Source of the DNA: Citrobacter sp. Res13-Sevr-PEB04-36
GTDB taxonomy: Bacteria > Pseudomonadota > Gammaproteobacteria > Enterobacterales > Enterobacteriaceae
Direction of reading: 5' to 3'
Length of the DNA: 64,000 nucleotides
Assembly: GCF_015672735.1 (NCBI RefSeq)
Contig: NZ_JADABY010000029.1
Location: forward strand, 124,001-188,000
A program made the translations under genes and the position numbers. The notes beneath the pieces are model-generated. The model saw only the letters and a program-made list of their open reading frames with translations. It was not told the origin of the DNA and did no database searches. This document shows, one piece after another, positions 9,250 to 19,944 of this stretch. The stretch's first letter is position 1. The number at the start of each line of letters is the position of its first letter.

Positions 9250-11444
9250 AATTGTTCCCCTTTCAGCAGGGCGCTTTGTGCTTCGCGTTGCTTAACGACG
9301 TAACACCATACCTGTTTGCGACCATCTTGCTCTTCGATATAGACGCCTTGTAACTCAGGCGCAAAACCAGGTAATAGATTGATTCCTTCTTCCAGTGCGC
9401 TGAAGTAGTGCAGCACCGCCCCGCCCCAGACTTCCCCCGGAACGACACACAACACTCCTGGTGGGTAAGGAAGCGCACCTTCAGCCGCAATGCGGCCTTC
9501 AGCTTCTGGTAGACGAACCAGTTCGACTTCACCACGCAGGTAGGCGTAGTTAGCATCCTGAGGAGTCATACTGACTCGTGGGAAATGTGATTTACGGAAC
9601 ATCTCTTTCTGCAGTTGTTTAACATTATGCCGGGAGTACAGGTTGTGCATTTCCTGACATAGCTGGCGCAGGGTATAACCGGCGTAACGCACTTCGTACT
9701 GCTTGTAAATCGACGGGAGAACTTCGGCTAGCGGAGCATCAGATTCCAGCAGTTTTTCAAACCGTACCAGTAGGGCGACAAGCTGTTGTAGCTTGGCCAT
9801 GTCTTCGGCTGGCGTCAGCAGGAAAAGTATGGAGTTAAGATCGCATTTCTCTGGCACCACGCCGTTTTCACGCAGGAAGTTGGCGAGAATAGTGGCAGGG
9901 ACGCCGAAGGTATCGTATTCGCCATTACGCCCGTTGATGCCTGGTGTGGTGAGCAACAGCTTGCACGGATCAACGAAGTACTGATGCTCAGCATAGCCTT
10001 CAAATGCATGCCAGTGCTCACCAGGTACAAAGTGAAAGAAGCGTAGATCGTTTGAAATCTCAGACGTTGCATAAGACTGCCATGGTTTGCCATCAACCAT
10101 TTCCGGAATAAATGGGCGAATATGCTGGCAGTTATCAAGAATCAGTTTGCGTGTATCAATCCCGTTAACCACACAGTCCATCCACATATTGCGGCCGCTG
10201 ACGCCTTCGTGCATTTTTGCGTTGATATCCAGGGCTGCAAACAGCGGATAAAATGGGCTGGTGGAGGCGTGCATCATGAACGCGTTATTCATACGCTTAT
10301 GTGGCACGTAGCGAGACTGTCCCTTGATATGACTGTCTTTTTTGTGGATTTGAGACGTCTGGGAGAAGCCGGCCTGCTGTTTGTGAACGGACTGGGTGAC
10401 CAGAATACCTGGGGAATTTTCGTTCAAATCCAACAACAGTGGAGAGCAATCAGCCATCATCGGAATAAACTGCTCATAGCCCACCCATGCCGAATCAAAC
10501 AAGATGTAGTCACACAGATGACCAATTTTATCCACCACTTGGCGTGCGTTATAGATGGTACCGTCGTAGGTACCCAACTGAATGACTGCCAGGCGGAACG
10601 GACGGGTATCTTTCGCCCGTTGTGGGGCAACGTCACTCACCAGTTCACGCAGGTAATCTTCTTCAAAACAGTGGGCGTCGATCCCTCCGATAAACCCGTA
10701 CGGGTTACGGGCAGTTTCCAGATAAACGGGCGTTGCGCCAGCCTGAAGTAATGCACCGTGGTGGTTAGATTTGTGGTTGTTACGGTCAAATAACACCAGA
10801 TCGCCGGGCGTTAGCAATGCGTTAAGTACGACTTTGTTGGAGGAGGAGGTGCCGTTTAGCACAAAGTAGGTCTTGTCGGCGTTAAACACTTTTGCCGCAT
10901 GCTTTTGAGCGATACAGGGGGCACCTTCGTGGATCAGTAGATCGCCCATTGCGACATCGGCGTTGCACAAGTCGGAGCGAAAAAGTGTTTCGCCGAAGTA
11001 CTCAACAAACTGATTACCGGCAGGGTGACGACGGAAGAATTCACCACCCTGGTGTCCTGGGCAGTCAAACGCGCTGTTACCCTGGCTCACGTAGTCGACT
11101 AGTGCGCGGAAGAAAGGGGGGCGGAGTTGTGTTTCGTAATGGCTGGCAGCCGTTTCTAACTGACGACCATAGAAGGCGGTACGGGCTTCATGATGTTCGA
11201 ATACGCCCGAGATCCGTGGCAGATACTCTGCCGGAACGCGTTCTTCATTTTCAGTCGCGATAAAAACGGGAATACCGTAGCCCGTGGCGTCAATTTCATC
11301 GAGTTTTCCACGTTCAATATCATTGACAGATAACACGACTGCTGCAACGTCAATAAAATTACTTTCATTAATACTCACAATATTACGTTGAGTGGAAAAA
11401 CTATCAGGGCATGTACGACTAACGGCAATATTTAATTCAGACAT
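9246..11444 (-). CDS. speF: Inducible ornithine decarboxylase SpeF
   Basis: 732-residue PLP enzyme decarboxylating ornithine to putrescine at low pH. An N-terminal wing/receiver-like domain precedes the aminotransferase-fold core; the PLP lysine is in SVHKQQAGFSQTSQ. Start 11444 (MSELNIAVS) gives the E. coli length and has GAGA at good spacing; an ATG two codons upstream is the alternative. Preceded by a 255-base leader and the speFL arrest peptide, which sense ornithine. First gene of speF-potE. Confidence 0.98.
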   Translation of the reverse strand: MSELNIAVSRTCPDSFSTQRNIVSINESNFIDVAAVVLSVNDIERGKLDEIDATGYGIPVFIATENEERVPAEYLPRISGVFEHHEARTAFYGRQLETAASHYETQLRPPFFRALVDYVSQGNSAFDCPGHQGGEFFRRHPAGNQFVEYFGETLFRSDLCNADVAMGDLLIHEGAPCIAQKHAAKVFNADKTYFVLNGTSSSNKVVLNALLTPGDLVLFDRNNHKSNHHGALLQAGATPVYLETARNPYGFIGGIDAHCFEEDYLRELVSDVAPQRAKDTRPFRLAVIQLGTYDGTIYNARQVVDKIGHLCDYILFDSAWVGYEQFIPMMADCSPLLLDLNENSPGILVTQSVHKQQAGFSQTSQIHKKDSHIKGQSRYVPHKRMNNAFMMHASTSPFYPLFAALDINAKMHEGVSGRNMWMDCVVNGIDTRKLILDNCQHIRPFIPEMVDGKPWQSYATSEISNDLRFFHFVPGEHWHAFEGYAEHQYFVDPCKLLLTTPGINGRNGEYDTFGVPATILANFLRENGVVPEKCDLNSILFLLTPAEDMAKLQQLVALLVRFEKLLESDAPLAEVLPSIYKQYEVRYAGYTLRQLCQEMHNLYSRHNVKQLQKEMFRKSHFPRVSMTPQDANYAYLRGEVELVRLPEAEGRIAAEGALPYPPGVLCVVPGEVWGGAVLHYFSALEEGINLLPGFAPELQGVYIEEQDGRKQVWCYVVKQREAQSALLKGEQL

Positions 11445-11699
11445 TTTCATCTCTTTATTTCAGGTAATAGCAGGTCCTCAATTTCTCGAATAAGAAATTG
11501 ATAGCTCCGGAAAAAAAGCAAAGTGCTGCCGCTGATAAATAAATCAGTAAATTGCTTTTTTTTAGATGCAAGAAACCCTAACCAGTCCGGTCACAGGTAA
11601 AGCAGGGTTCTGCAGGGTGAGCACCACGAAATACAGGCGTTAGCCTGCGATACAGAGGGTCAGGAAGACCTGTATGTTGGAGTGCCCTTAGTCGATAGA
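11445..11699 (-). promoter_or_regulatory. Ornithine-responsive speF leader (between speFL and speF)
   Basis: The 255-base untranslated leader follows speFL. A hairpin spans 11684-11708, with the speFL stop codon (TAG at 11702-11700) in its stem. A second A/T-flanked hairpin spans 11511-11563 (AAGCAA / TTGCTT arms with oligo-A/T ends). In E. coli and Salmonella, ornithine-induced ribosome arrest on speFL remodels this leader and prevents Rho-dependent termination. That mechanism is known for the relatives and inferred here from the conserved peptide and layout. Confidence 0.7.
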
Positions 11700-11804
11700 C
11701 TAACGGGCATTAAAGAAATGAAAGTCGAAGCTGTTTCGGTGGGCGAACATCATAATATGCGTTGTCCGCCTTATATGCGGCATTGCACGGCTATTATTTT
11801 CCAT
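11700..11804 (-). CDS. speFL: SpeFL, ornithine-sensing arrest peptide
   Basis: 34-codon ORF beginning MENNSRAMPHIRRTTHIM and ending FDFHFFNAR. It matches the E. coli speFL leader peptide, which stalls the ribosome when free ornithine binds in the exit tunnel. A strong AGGAAAGG Shine-Dalgarno lies about 8 bases upstream of ATG 11804. The M-F substitution pattern (HIMMFAHRNS) is a minor difference from the E. coli peptide as I remember it (HIMKFAHRNS). Confidence 0.92.
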   Translation of the reverse strand: MENNSRAMPHIRRTTHIMMFAHRNSFDFHFFNAR

Positions 11805-12000
11805 TTTGTTTACCTTTCCTGTAATAGTTGAAGGTGCGGGTATTTTATCCAGGAAATGGCAACTTTCTGTGAAGATGATCAATAAAAAACGATCACTTTC
11901 AAAATATTTAATCGCTATTTATGCATATCGTGCGATAAAACGCTGTTTTTTTGCATTCGTGTTATTTTTTTGTATTTTTTATTTTTAAACGCATGAGTGG

Positions 12001-12028
12001 ACACTGCAATAATTAATTATTGCAGTGT
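12001..12028. repeat. Perfect 28-bp palindrome downstream of kdpE
   Basis: The sequence from 12001 to 12028 (ACACTGCAATAATT and its exact reverse complement) is a perfect dyad without a spacer. It lies 53 bp beyond the kdpE stop and about 200 bp upstream of speFL. It could end kdp transcription as a hairpin, but the following minus-strand T-rich run is not immediate. It could equally be an operator for a dimeric regulator of speFL-speF. The rest of the 11805-12080 gap is A/T-rich and presumably holds the speFL promoter. Confidence 0.6.
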
Positions 12029-12080
12029 TGGAGATTATTAAAATTAATTTCTAACTTAGTTAAAAATAATGAATAACTAT

Positions 12081-12758
12081 TCACGGCATAAACCGATAGC
12101 CGATCCCAGTTTCAGTAATAAAATGACGTGGACGGGCTGGGTCTTGTTCCAGCTTTTGGCGCAAGTGTGCCATGTAGATTCGCAGGTAGTGGCTGTGTTC
12201 GACGGCATTGGGTCCCCATACCTGGTTTAACAACTGGCGTTGGGTGAGCACTTTACCCGCGTTGTTTAGCAGGACCGCCAGCAGGCGAAACTCAATCGGG
12301 GTCAGATGTATTTCTTCTTCACCACGGTGTACCAGCCGCGCGGCAATATCCACTTTAATATTTGAGAATTGCACCACCGGTTCGGGCGTTTGCCCGGTTG
12401 CGTGGCGGCGTAAGGCCACGCGTAAACGCGCCTGCAGCTCGCCAATACCAAACGGTTTGCTGAGATAATCATCGGCACCGGCGTCCAGCGCGGCGATTTT
12501 GTCGCTCTCCTCACTGCGGGCAGAAAGCACAATCACCGGGATGGCGCTCCATTGTCGCAGGTCGCGAATAAAATCGATGCCGTCACCGTCCGGCAGGCCG
12601 AGATCGAGAATGATGAGATCGGGTTTTCGCGTGGCCGCTTGCAGCAGGCCACGTTGCAGCGTTTCTGCTTCGTAAACGCGCAGGCCATCGGCTTCCAGCG
12701 CGGTGCGCAGAAAGCGGCGAATGGCCTGTTCATCTTCAACAATCAGTACGTTTGTCAC
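12081..12758 (-). CDS. kdpE: Response regulator KdpE
   Basis: 225-residue OmpR/PhoB-type regulator that activates kdpFABC when phosphorylated by KdpD under potassium limitation. The receiver domain carries the acceptor Asp in LIILDLGLPDGDG (residue 52). The C-terminal winged helix has LTPIEFRLLAVL and the VWGPNAVEHSHYLRIYMAHLR recognition region. Its start overlaps the kdpD stop (ATGA). Confidence 0.98.
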   Translation of the reverse strand: MTNVLIVEDEQAIRRFLRTALEADGLRVYEAETLQRGLLQAATRKPDLIILDLGLPDGDGIDFIRDLRQWSAIPVIVLSARSEESDKIAALDAGADDYLSKPFGIGELQARLRVALRRHATGQTPEPVVQFSNIKVDIAARLVHRGEEEIHLTPIEFRLLAVLLNNAGKVLTQRQLLNQVWGPNAVEHSHYLRIYMAHLRQKLEQDPARPRHFITETGIGYRFMP

Positions 12759-15439
12759 ATATCCTCATGAAAATCTTCAAGTTCAGGGGGCGTTTCCTGC
12801 GGGAGTGTAACACGGAAGCATGCGCCACCCTGCGGTCGATTGTGGGCGGTAATCGTCCCGCCGTGTACGTTCACAATCGCCTGACAAATAGCCAATCCCA
12901 ACCCAACGCCCGGGACAGCGGATTCTTTGTTTCCCCGGGAGAATTTGTCGAAGATAGCGTGCTCCTGGCCTGCTGGAATGCCGGGGCCATTATCCCATAC
13001 ATCCAGAAGCAGATGATCACCTTCTACCTGTGCATCAATGCCGATTTGTGCCTGCGGACCTGCGTACTTAATAGCGTTTTCCAGCAGGTTAATCAGCACC
13101 CGCTCAAACAGTGGACCGTCAACGTGGATCAGTGTCAACGGCGTCGGAAGCGACAGGTTAATCGGCGCGGCTAAGCCAGGCTCCAGCATTTGCAGGGCAC
13201 TACCTACCACTTCTTCCAGCGTTAACCACTCCTTCTTAAGATTAAAGCCGCCAGACTGGATCCGCGCCATATCCAGCAAATTATTAACCAGCCGGGTGGT
13301 ATTAAGTACGTGCTGGCGAATTTCACTGGCCTGACGGGCGTGAGGGGAACCTTCGCTGGCGAGGTCCAGTGTTAAAATCTCCGCCTGACCGAACAGCACC
13401 GTGAGTGGCGTGCGTAAATCATGAGAGAGTGCCGCCAGCAGGGCATTGCGGATGCTCTCTCGTTCGCTGGCCAATCGCGCCAGTTCTTCGCTGGCGGTCA
13501 GTGTCAGGCGTTCGAGCGCACTGGCAACCAGCAGGGTAAAGGTTTCCAGTAGACGCTGCTGTTCCGGGATCATCAACTGACGCAGGTTCCCCGGCTCCAC
13601 CACCAGCAGCCCGTGCGTTTTATCAGCGCTTTTTAACGGTAAGATCTGATACGGCACGCCGGGGAGGGTATCGGTGCCTGCGCCTGCCGGCTGCCCCTTA
13701 TCAAAGCTCCATTGGGCAATGGCATCATCCCATGGCGTCATGCCCTGCTGCTGAGTCAGCGGTGCCAGCTTTCCGCGCCCATCCGGTAATAACACCTGGC
13801 TGCGAGCCTGAAAGGTTGAGGCGATAAACTGTTCGCTGGTGGCTGCGATATCCTTTTGGCTACGTCCCACGGCCAGCGCTTTAGACATCTCGTACAGATG
13901 GCGCGTACGCTGCTCCCGATAACGCGCGACCCGCGCCTGATAGCGCACGCCTGCGGTTAGATTCCCAATAACCAGTCCGACCGTTAACATTACCGCGAAA
14001 GTGAGCAGATACTGGACGTCTGAGACAGCAAGCGTTCCGCGTGGCGCAATAAAGAACAGATCGAAGCTGGCGACGTTTATCACAGTCGCCACCACAGAGG
14101 GCCAGCGACCATAAAACAGGGCGATAACCACCACGCCTAGCAGATAGAGCATCACCAGGTTGGCAGCGTCAAAGGCAACCAGCCATTGCATGGCAATTAA
14201 CGTGGTGATGGCGCACAGCGCGGCGGCAACCAGACAACCCTGAATTTGTACCCGCCATTTATCCTTAAAGGTACGAGTATCCGTGGTTTGGACCGTCGGG
14301 CGTGGCGGGGGATCGTCCAACGCGACAATCATCAGATCGAGATCCGGGGCACGATGAGCCAGCTTGTCGGCGAAGGAATCGCTGCGCCACCAGCGGCGTG
14401 TGGTTGGCCGTCCCAGCACAATTTTTCCCAGATTATGTTCCCGAGCGTAGCGAACCACCGCCTTGTCTTCAGCGGGATCGGAAAGGGTGGCGGTTTCCGC
14501 GCCCAGTTCCTGTGCCAGTCGTAGCGCGCTTAGGATCGCGCGGCGCTGTTTTTCCGGGAGTTGATGCAACGCTGGAGTCTCAACATACACTGCGTGCCAC
14601 ACGCTGCCAAGGCGCGCCGCCAGACGTGCGGCGGCACGTACCAGCTTTTCGCTGCCGGTATTGTGTCCAATACACAGCAAGATAGCGTCGCGGGTGTGCC
14701 AGACTTTCTCCTCGCCCGGACGTCCGCGCCAGGCGCGCATCTGATCGTCTACCCGGTCAGCGGTACGGCGCAGGGCCAGTTCGCGCAGGGCGATTAGATT
14801 ACCTTTACGAAAGAAATGTTCAATCGCCCGTTCTGCCTGACCGGCGATATAGACCTTGCCTTCGTTGAGGCGCTGGCGTAAGTCGTCAGGGGGCAGATCG
14901 ACCAACACCACATCATCGGCGGCATCGAAAAAGGGATCGGGGACGGTTTCACGCACCTGAATACCGGTTACGCCGCTGACTACGTCGTTCAGGCTTTCCA
15001 GATGCTGCACGTTAACGGTGGTAAAGACGTCAATGCCGGCTTCCAGCAGTTCTTCAATGTCCTGCCAACGGCGGGGATGGCGCGAGCCTGGCGCATTACT
15101 GTGCGCCAGTTCGTCCATTAATATCAGCGCCGGGCGGCGGGCGAGGGCCGCATCAAGATCGAACTCGCTGATGCGTCGCCCGCGGTGAATCTGACGTTTT
15201 AACGGCAGCACGGCGAGACCGTCCAGCAACGCAGCGGTCTCTTTGCGTCCGTGGGTTTCCACCACACCTATCAGTACATCCAGACCTTGCGCCCGTAGCC
15301 GCTGGGCCTGTGCCAGCATGGCCCAGGTTTTACCCACACCGGCACAGGCTCCGAAGAAAATTTTCAGTTTTCCACGATGCGGGGCGGGAGATTGTTCCAG
15401 TAAACGGTCCGGATCGGGGCGTAAGGGTTCGCTATGCAT
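12755..15439 (-). CDS. kdpD: Sensor histidine kinase KdpD
   Basis: 894-residue membrane sensor of low potassium and osmotic upshift, same length as E. coli. The N-terminal KdpD domain contains Walker A GACAGVGKTWAML near residue 31. It is followed by a universal-stress-protein domain, four membrane helices (about residues 400-500), a GAF-like region, and the kinase core with phospho-His in ALSHDLRTPLT and the ATPase motifs DNGPGIP and GVGLGLAIC. Encoded 10 bp downstream of kdpC and overlapping kdpE. Confidence 0.98.
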   Translation of the reverse strand: MHSEPLRPDPDRLLEQSPAPHRGKLKIFFGACAGVGKTWAMLAQAQRLRAQGLDVLIGVVETHGRKETAALLDGLAVLPLKRQIHRGRRISEFDLDAALARRPALILMDELAHSNAPGSRHPRRWQDIEELLEAGIDVFTTVNVQHLESLNDVVSGVTGIQVRETVPDPFFDAADDVVLVDLPPDDLRQRLNEGKVYIAGQAERAIEHFFRKGNLIALRELALRRTADRVDDQMRAWRGRPGEEKVWHTRDAILLCIGHNTGSEKLVRAAARLAARLGSVWHAVYVETPALHQLPEKQRRAILSALRLAQELGAETATLSDPAEDKAVVRYAREHNLGKIVLGRPTTRRWWRSDSFADKLAHRAPDLDLMIVALDDPPPRPTVQTTDTRTFKDKWRVQIQGCLVAAALCAITTLIAMQWLVAFDAANLVMLYLLGVVVIALFYGRWPSVVATVINVASFDLFFIAPRGTLAVSDVQYLLTFAVMLTVGLVIGNLTAGVRYQARVARYREQRTRHLYEMSKALAVGRSQKDIAATSEQFIASTFQARSQVLLPDGRGKLAPLTQQQGMTPWDDAIAQWSFDKGQPAGAGTDTLPGVPYQILPLKSADKTHGLLVVEPGNLRQLMIPEQQRLLETFTLLVASALERLTLTASEELARLASERESIRNALLAALSHDLRTPLTVLFGQAEILTLDLASEGSPHARQASEIRQHVLNTTRLVNNLLDMARIQSGGFNLKKEWLTLEEVVGSALQMLEPGLAAPINLSLPTPLTLIHVDGPLFERVLINLLENAIKYAGPQAQIGIDAQVEGDHLLLDVWDNGPGIPAGQEHAIFDKFSRGNKESAVPGVGLGLAICQAIVNVHGGTITAHNRPQGGACFRVTLPQETPPELEDFHEDM

Positions 15440-15449
15440 GTCCTTTTTC

Positions 15450-16016
15450 TCAGTGCTTATCCAGCGCTAAATTAAGTTCCACCAGGTTCACCACCGGCTG
15501 ACCGATAAAACTGACCAGCGGTTTTTGCGTGTATTGTGCAACCAACTGCCCAACCTCCTCAACGCTGAGGTTGCGCGCATGCGCCACACGTGGAATTTGC
15601 CAGATAACGGCTTCTGGCGTCAGGTTATTATCCAGCCCGCTGGCGGATGCGGTCACTAACTCCACAGGAACGGTAGGGCTGGCCAGCGGGTTGGCAGCAC
15701 GCAGTGCGGCAATCCGGCTTTGCAATTGCTTATCCAACTCGGGGTTGCTGGCTGCCAGATTACTGCCACCCGAAGCCATTGGATTATAGGGCATTTCTGC
15801 CGTTGCTGACGGGCGACCCTGAAAATATCCGGCGGCGGTGAAGTGTTGCCCGATGCGTTCAGAACCGCGGATCGTCTGACCTTCGCGGATGAGCGAACCG
15901 TTGGCCTGATGGGGAAACCACCATTGCCCCAGTGCGGTGGTCAGCAGCGGGTAAACCCCGCCGGTAATAAGTATCAGGAAAAATAATGTCGATAATGCAG
16001 GACGTAATCCACTCAT
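15450..16016 (-). CDS. kdpC: Potassium-transporting ATPase subunit KdpC
   Basis: 188-residue subunit of the Kdp P-type ATPase (E. coli 190), with one N-terminal membrane helix ([18 protein letters not shown]) and a periplasmic domain. It stabilises the KdpFABC complex. Start 16016 (MSGLRP) was chosen because GAGG lies 7 bases upstream; the in-frame GTG at 16028 overlaps the kdpB stop and is less likely. Confidence 0.96.
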   Translation of the reverse strand: MSGLRPALSTLFFLILITGGVYPLLTTALGQWWFPHQANGSLIREGQTIRGSERIGQHFTAAGYFQGRPSATAEMPYNPMASGGSNLAASNPELDKQLQSRIAALRAANPLASPTVPVELVTASASGLDNNLTPEAVIWQIPRVAHARNLSVEEVGQLVAQYTQKPLVSFIGQPVVNLVELNLALDKH

Positions 16017-16024
16017 CTGAAACC

Positions 16025-18073
16025 TCACACCAGACCCAGCAGGGTCAGCAGTAAATCAATCACTTTAATGCCAATAAACGGCACGACCAGACCACCCAGG
16101 CCGTAAATCCACAGATTACGACGTAACATGGCGGAGGCGGATAACGGTTTGTAGCTCACCCCTTTCAGTGCCAGAGGGATCAGAAAAACAATCACCAGCG
16201 CATTGAAGATAACCGCGCTGAGGATCGCCGAATCCGGTGAATGTAGACGCATCACGTTAAGCGCGTTGAGCTGCGGGTAGGTGGCGGCAAACGCTGCCGG
16301 GATAATGGCAAAATATTTGGCAACATCATTGGCAATACTGAAGGTGGTCAGTGAACCGCGCGTCATCAGCATCTGTTTGCCAATATGGACCACTTCAATC
16401 AGCTTGGTGGGGTTAGAATCAAGATCCACCATGTTGCCCGCTTCTTTCGCCGCCTGGGTCCCGGAGTTCATGGCGACGGCAACATCTGCCTGAGCCAGCG
16501 CGGGTGCGTCGTTTGTACCGTCACCGGTCATTGCCACCAGACGACCTTCCGCCTGGTACTGGCGGATTAGCGCCAGCTTAGCTTCAGGTGTGGCTTCTGC
16601 TAAAAAGTCATCCACCCCGGCCTCTGCGGCAATCGCGGCGGCAGTCAGGCGGTTATCGCCGGTAATCATTACCGTTTTGATACCCATTTTGCGTAGCTGG
16701 GCAAAACGTTCTTTGATCCCGCCTTTGACGATATCTTTCAGGGCAATTACGCCCAGAACGCGCGAACCTTCGACAACCACCAGCGGCGTCGCGCCAAGAC
16801 GGGCAACGTTTTCCACTTTCTGTTCGACATCTGCAGGGAAGTGTCCGCCGCTGGCCTCGACGTGACGACGAATGGCGTCGACCGAGCCTTTACGGATCAT
16901 GCGGTCGTCGATGTTAATGCCGCTCATCCGGCTTTGCGCAGTAAATGGCACGAACGTGGCGTGCAGCGATTGTACGTCGCGGATGCGCAGATTAAAGCGC
17001 TGTTTTGCCAGAATCACTATACTGCGACCTTCCGGCGTTTCATCTGCCAGTGACGAAAGCTGTGCGGCATCGGCCAGCGTTTTTTCGTCCACGCCGTGAG
17101 CGGGAATAAAATCCGACGCCTGACGGTTACCTAGCGTAATGGTGCCGGTTTTATCCAGCAACAGCACGTCGACGTCACCTGCCGCTTCCACCGCGCGCCC
17201 GCTGGTGGCGATCACGTTCGCGCCGAGCATTCGGCTCATACCGGCCACGCCAATCGCTGAGAGTAACCCGCCGATGGTCGTCGGGATTAAGCACACCAGC
17301 AGGGCAACCAGCACCGTGATGCTGACCGCACTCCCGCCCCAGGCGGAAAACGGCCACAGGGTGGCGGTTGCCAGTAAAAAGACGATAGTCAGGGCAATCA
17401 GTAGGATCGTGAGCGCGATTTCGTTGGGCGTCTTACGCCGTTGGGCACCTTCAACCATGGCGATCATCCGGTCGAGGAAGGTTTCACCGGGGTTCACGCT
17501 GCATTCGATAACCAGCCAGTCGGAAAGAATGCGGGTCCCGCCGGTTACGGAAGCAAAATCACCGCCGGACTCACGGATAACCGGTGCAGATTCCCCGGTA
17601 ATGGCGCTTTCGTCCACCGATGCGCCGCCTTCAATCACCTCGCCGTCGCAGGGAATAATATCGCCTGCTTCCACCAGCACGATATCGCCTTTGCGTAGTT
17701 CCTCTGCGGGAACATGATCCATTTCTGCGCCGTATTTCGGTTCACGCAATTTACGGGCAAACGCCGTTTTCTTAACCCCTTTCAGGCTGTTGGCCTGAGC
17801 TTTACTGCGTCCTTCCGCCAGCGCTTCGGCAAAGTTGGCGAACAGGACGGTGACCCACAGCCAGAGGCTTATCGCACCGGTAAACAGAGGGTTCCCTGTC
17901 ATGTGTCCGGTTGTCATCGCGACGGCTAACAGGGTTGTCAGCAAGCTGCCCAGCCAGACGATAAACATCACCGGATTTCGCCACTGAGTATGTGGGCTTA
18001 ACTTTTTGACTGCGTCCATCAGCGCGTGTGCGACCAGAGAAGGTTCGAACAGTGCCAGTTGTTTGCGACTCAT
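16025..18073 (-). CDS. kdpB: Potassium-transporting P-type ATPase KdpB
   Basis: 682-residue catalytic subunit, E. coli length. It hydrolyses ATP to drive K+ uptake through KdpA. It has the phosphorylated Asp in DKTGTIT (near 307), TGESAPV of the actuator domain, and [11 protein letters not shown] of the P domain. Start 18073 ([11 protein letters not shown]) was preferred over 18097 because of length and a GGAG 9 bases upstream. Confidence 0.98.
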   Translation of the reverse strand: MSRKQLALFEPSLVAHALMDAVKKLSPHTQWRNPVMFIVWLGSLLTTLLAVAMTTGHMTGNPLFTGAISLWLWVTVLFANFAEALAEGRSKAQANSLKGVKKTAFARKLREPKYGAEMDHVPAEELRKGDIVLVEAGDIIPCDGEVIEGGASVDESAITGESAPVIRESGGDFASVTGGTRILSDWLVIECSVNPGETFLDRMIAMVEGAQRRKTPNEIALTILLIALTIVFLLATATLWPFSAWGGSAVSITVLVALLVCLIPTTIGGLLSAIGVAGMSRMLGANVIATSGRAVEAAGDVDVLLLDKTGTITLGNRQASDFIPAHGVDEKTLADAAQLSSLADETPEGRSIVILAKQRFNLRIRDVQSLHATFVPFTAQSRMSGINIDDRMIRKGSVDAIRRHVEASGGHFPADVEQKVENVARLGATPLVVVEGSRVLGVIALKDIVKGGIKERFAQLRKMGIKTVMITGDNRLTAAAIAAEAGVDDFLAEATPEAKLALIRQYQAEGRLVAMTGDGTNDAPALAQADVAVAMNSGTQAAKEAGNMVDLDSNPTKLIEVVHIGKQMLMTRGSLTTFSIANDVAKYFAIIPAAFAATYPQLNALNVMRLHSPDSAILSAVIFNALVIVFLIPLALKGVSYKPLSASAMLRRNLWIYGLGGLVVPFIGIKVIDLLLTLLGLV

Positions 18074-18093
18074 AACAATGTGCTCCGCATCGC

Positions 18094-19773
18094 TCAACGT
18101 AAAGAGAGGTATTCTGCGACCGGGCCAAGCGCCAGGGCAGGAATAAAGGTGAGGGCGCCAACCAGTAACACTGTACCGATCAACAACCCGACAAATAGTG
18201 CGCCATGGGTGGGAAGCGTGCCCTGACTTGCCGGCTGGCTCTTTTTACTCACCAGCGAACCGGCAATCGCCAGCACTGGAATAATGACCCCGAAGCGACC
18301 GAAGAACATGCAGAATGCCAGCAGACAGTTCCAGAAGGGGCTGTTAGCGCTTAACCCGGCAAAGGCGCTGCCGTTGTTGTTGGCGGCAGATGACACGGCG
18401 TACAGCACTTCGCTGAAACCGTGCGGGCCGGGGTTGAGCATGGCGCTACGTCCGGCGTCGCTCATCATGGCTATCGCTGTGCCGATCAGCACCAGCGCAG
18501 GCGTGACCAGAATCGCCAGTGCGGTCATTTTCATTTCCCGCACGTCGATTTTCTTACCCAGATATTCCGGTGTGCGCCCGATCATCAGCCCGGCGATAAA
18601 TACCGCCAGCAGGACGAACAGCAGCATGCCGTACAAACCGGAACCCACGCCGCCGAACACCACTTCGCCAATCTGCATCAACCACATCGGTACCATTCCG
18701 CCCATAGCGGTGAAGGAGTCGTGCATAGCAATGACCGCCCCACAGGAGGCTGCCGTCGTGACGACCGCAAACAGGCTGCTGACCAGTACGCCAAAGCGGC
18801 TCTCTTTACCTTCTATATTGAGACTGCTGTCTGCGCCAAACGCCAGCAGATGCGGGTTTCCTTGTACTTCCGCCCACATCACTACCGCCACACAGATGAT
18901 AAAAATTAACGACATGGCCCACAGCAGGGTGCGTCCCTGACGGCGATCGCCCACGACGTCGCCAAAGGCAAAGCACAGAGCGGTAGGAATGCAGAAGATA
19001 GCCAACATCTGCACCATATTGGTTAAGGCGGTTGGGTTTTCAAACGGATGTGATGAGTTAGCATTAAAGAAGCCGCCGCCGTTGGTACCGAGCATCTTAA
19101 TGGCCTCCTGCGAGGCGACGGGTCCCATTGGCAACAGCTGTTTGACGCCTTCAAGGGTGGTGAATGGCTGATAAGGCAGCAGGTTTTGCAGTGCGCCTTG
19201 CTGAATAAATAACAGGGCGATAAGCAGAGAAAGAGGGAACAGGATCCACAGCGTAATGCGCACCAGATCCACCCACGCGTTGCCCAGTGTATTCATACTC
19301 TGGCGTGTAAAGGCGCGGATCAGGGCAAAAATCACCGCAATACCGGTCGCTGCAGACAGGAAGTTCTGCACGGTTAAGCCTGCCATCTGGCTGAAGTAGC
19401 TTAAGGTGGTTTCGCCACTGTAAGACTGCCAGTTGGTATTGGTGACAAAGCTCACGGCGGTATTCAGCGCGAGGTGCCATGACAGCCCCGGCAGTTGCTG
19501 AGGATTCAGTGGTAACAAGTTTTGCGCCATCAGCAGGGAAAACAGCACCAACAGACCCAGGATATTGAGCATCAGGATTGCCAGCAGGTACTGTTTCCAG
19601 TTCATCTCATGTTGTGAAACGCCTAACCCGCGCCAGAGAATACGCTCAACACCGGTTACGCCCGGCAGGGGGATGTTGCCTATGAGTCTTGCCAGCACGG
19701 CACCCAGCGGCCTGGCGATGATAAATAACACCAATAAGAAACTGGCGATGAGTAAAAATCCTTGTGCCGCCAT
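18094..19773 (-). CDS. kdpA: Potassium-binding subunit KdpA
   Basis: 559-residue inner-membrane channel-like subunit (E. coli 557), with about ten helices and four degenerate selectivity-filter loops, for example [27 protein letters not shown] and a C-terminal [13 protein letters not shown]. It binds and translocates K+. Start codon overlaps the kdpF stop (TGATG). Order kdpF-A-B-C-D-E is intact. Confidence 0.98.
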   Translation of the reverse strand: MAAQGFLLIASFLLVLFIIARPLGAVLARLIGNIPLPGVTGVERILWRGLGVSQHEMNWKQYLLAILMLNILGLLVLFSLLMAQNLLPLNPQQLPGLSWHLALNTAVSFVTNTNWQSYSGETTLSYFSQMAGLTVQNFLSAATGIAVIFALIRAFTRQSMNTLGNAWVDLVRITLWILFPLSLLIALLFIQQGALQNLLPYQPFTTLEGVKQLLPMGPVASQEAIKMLGTNGGGFFNANSSHPFENPTALTNMVQMLAIFCIPTALCFAFGDVVGDRRQGRTLLWAMSLIFIICVAVVMWAEVQGNPHLLAFGADSSLNIEGKESRFGVLVSSLFAVVTTAASCGAVIAMHDSFTAMGGMVPMWLMQIGEVVFGGVGSGLYGMLLFVLLAVFIAGLMIGRTPEYLGKKIDVREMKMTALAILVTPALVLIGTAIAMMSDAGRSAMLNPGPHGFSEVLYAVSSAANNNGSAFAGLSANSPFWNCLLAFCMFFGRFGVIIPVLAIAGSLVSKKSQPASQGTLPTHGALFVGLLIGTVLLVGALTFIPALALGPVAEYLSLR

Positions 19774-19862
19774 CAGAACGCCTCCGCATTAATCAGGGCA
19801 TACACCAGATAAACTAATAATAAAAAAACCAGCACAATGCCGGTCATCACGCCTGCACCCAC
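19773..19862 (-). CDS. kdpF: KdpF, small subunit of the Kdp ATPase
   Basis: 29-residue single-helix membrane peptide reading (M)[17 protein letters not shown] and ending ALINAEAF. This is nearly the E. coli KdpF sequence and length. It starts at GTG 19862 with GGAGGT 6-7 bases upstream; an internal ATG at 19847 would make a 24-residue form. Its stop TGA overlaps the kdpA ATG. It stabilises the KdpABC complex. Confidence 0.9.
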   Translation of the reverse strand: MGAGVMTGIVLVFLLLVYLVYALINAEAF

Positions 19863-19944
19863 GGTGCACCTCCAGTGACATCAATGTGATAACCAGAGCG
19901 TAGGTTTTTGGTTGCAAAGATTTCGCAAAAATTGGCGGGTGGGG

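Noticed and set aside
11511-11563. Intrinsic terminator ahead of speF
   Set aside because: Oligo-A/T arms pair, but the G/C part of the stem is only 3-4 bp and lies far from the loop. Relatives use Rho-dependent control here, so it is noted only inside the leader feature.
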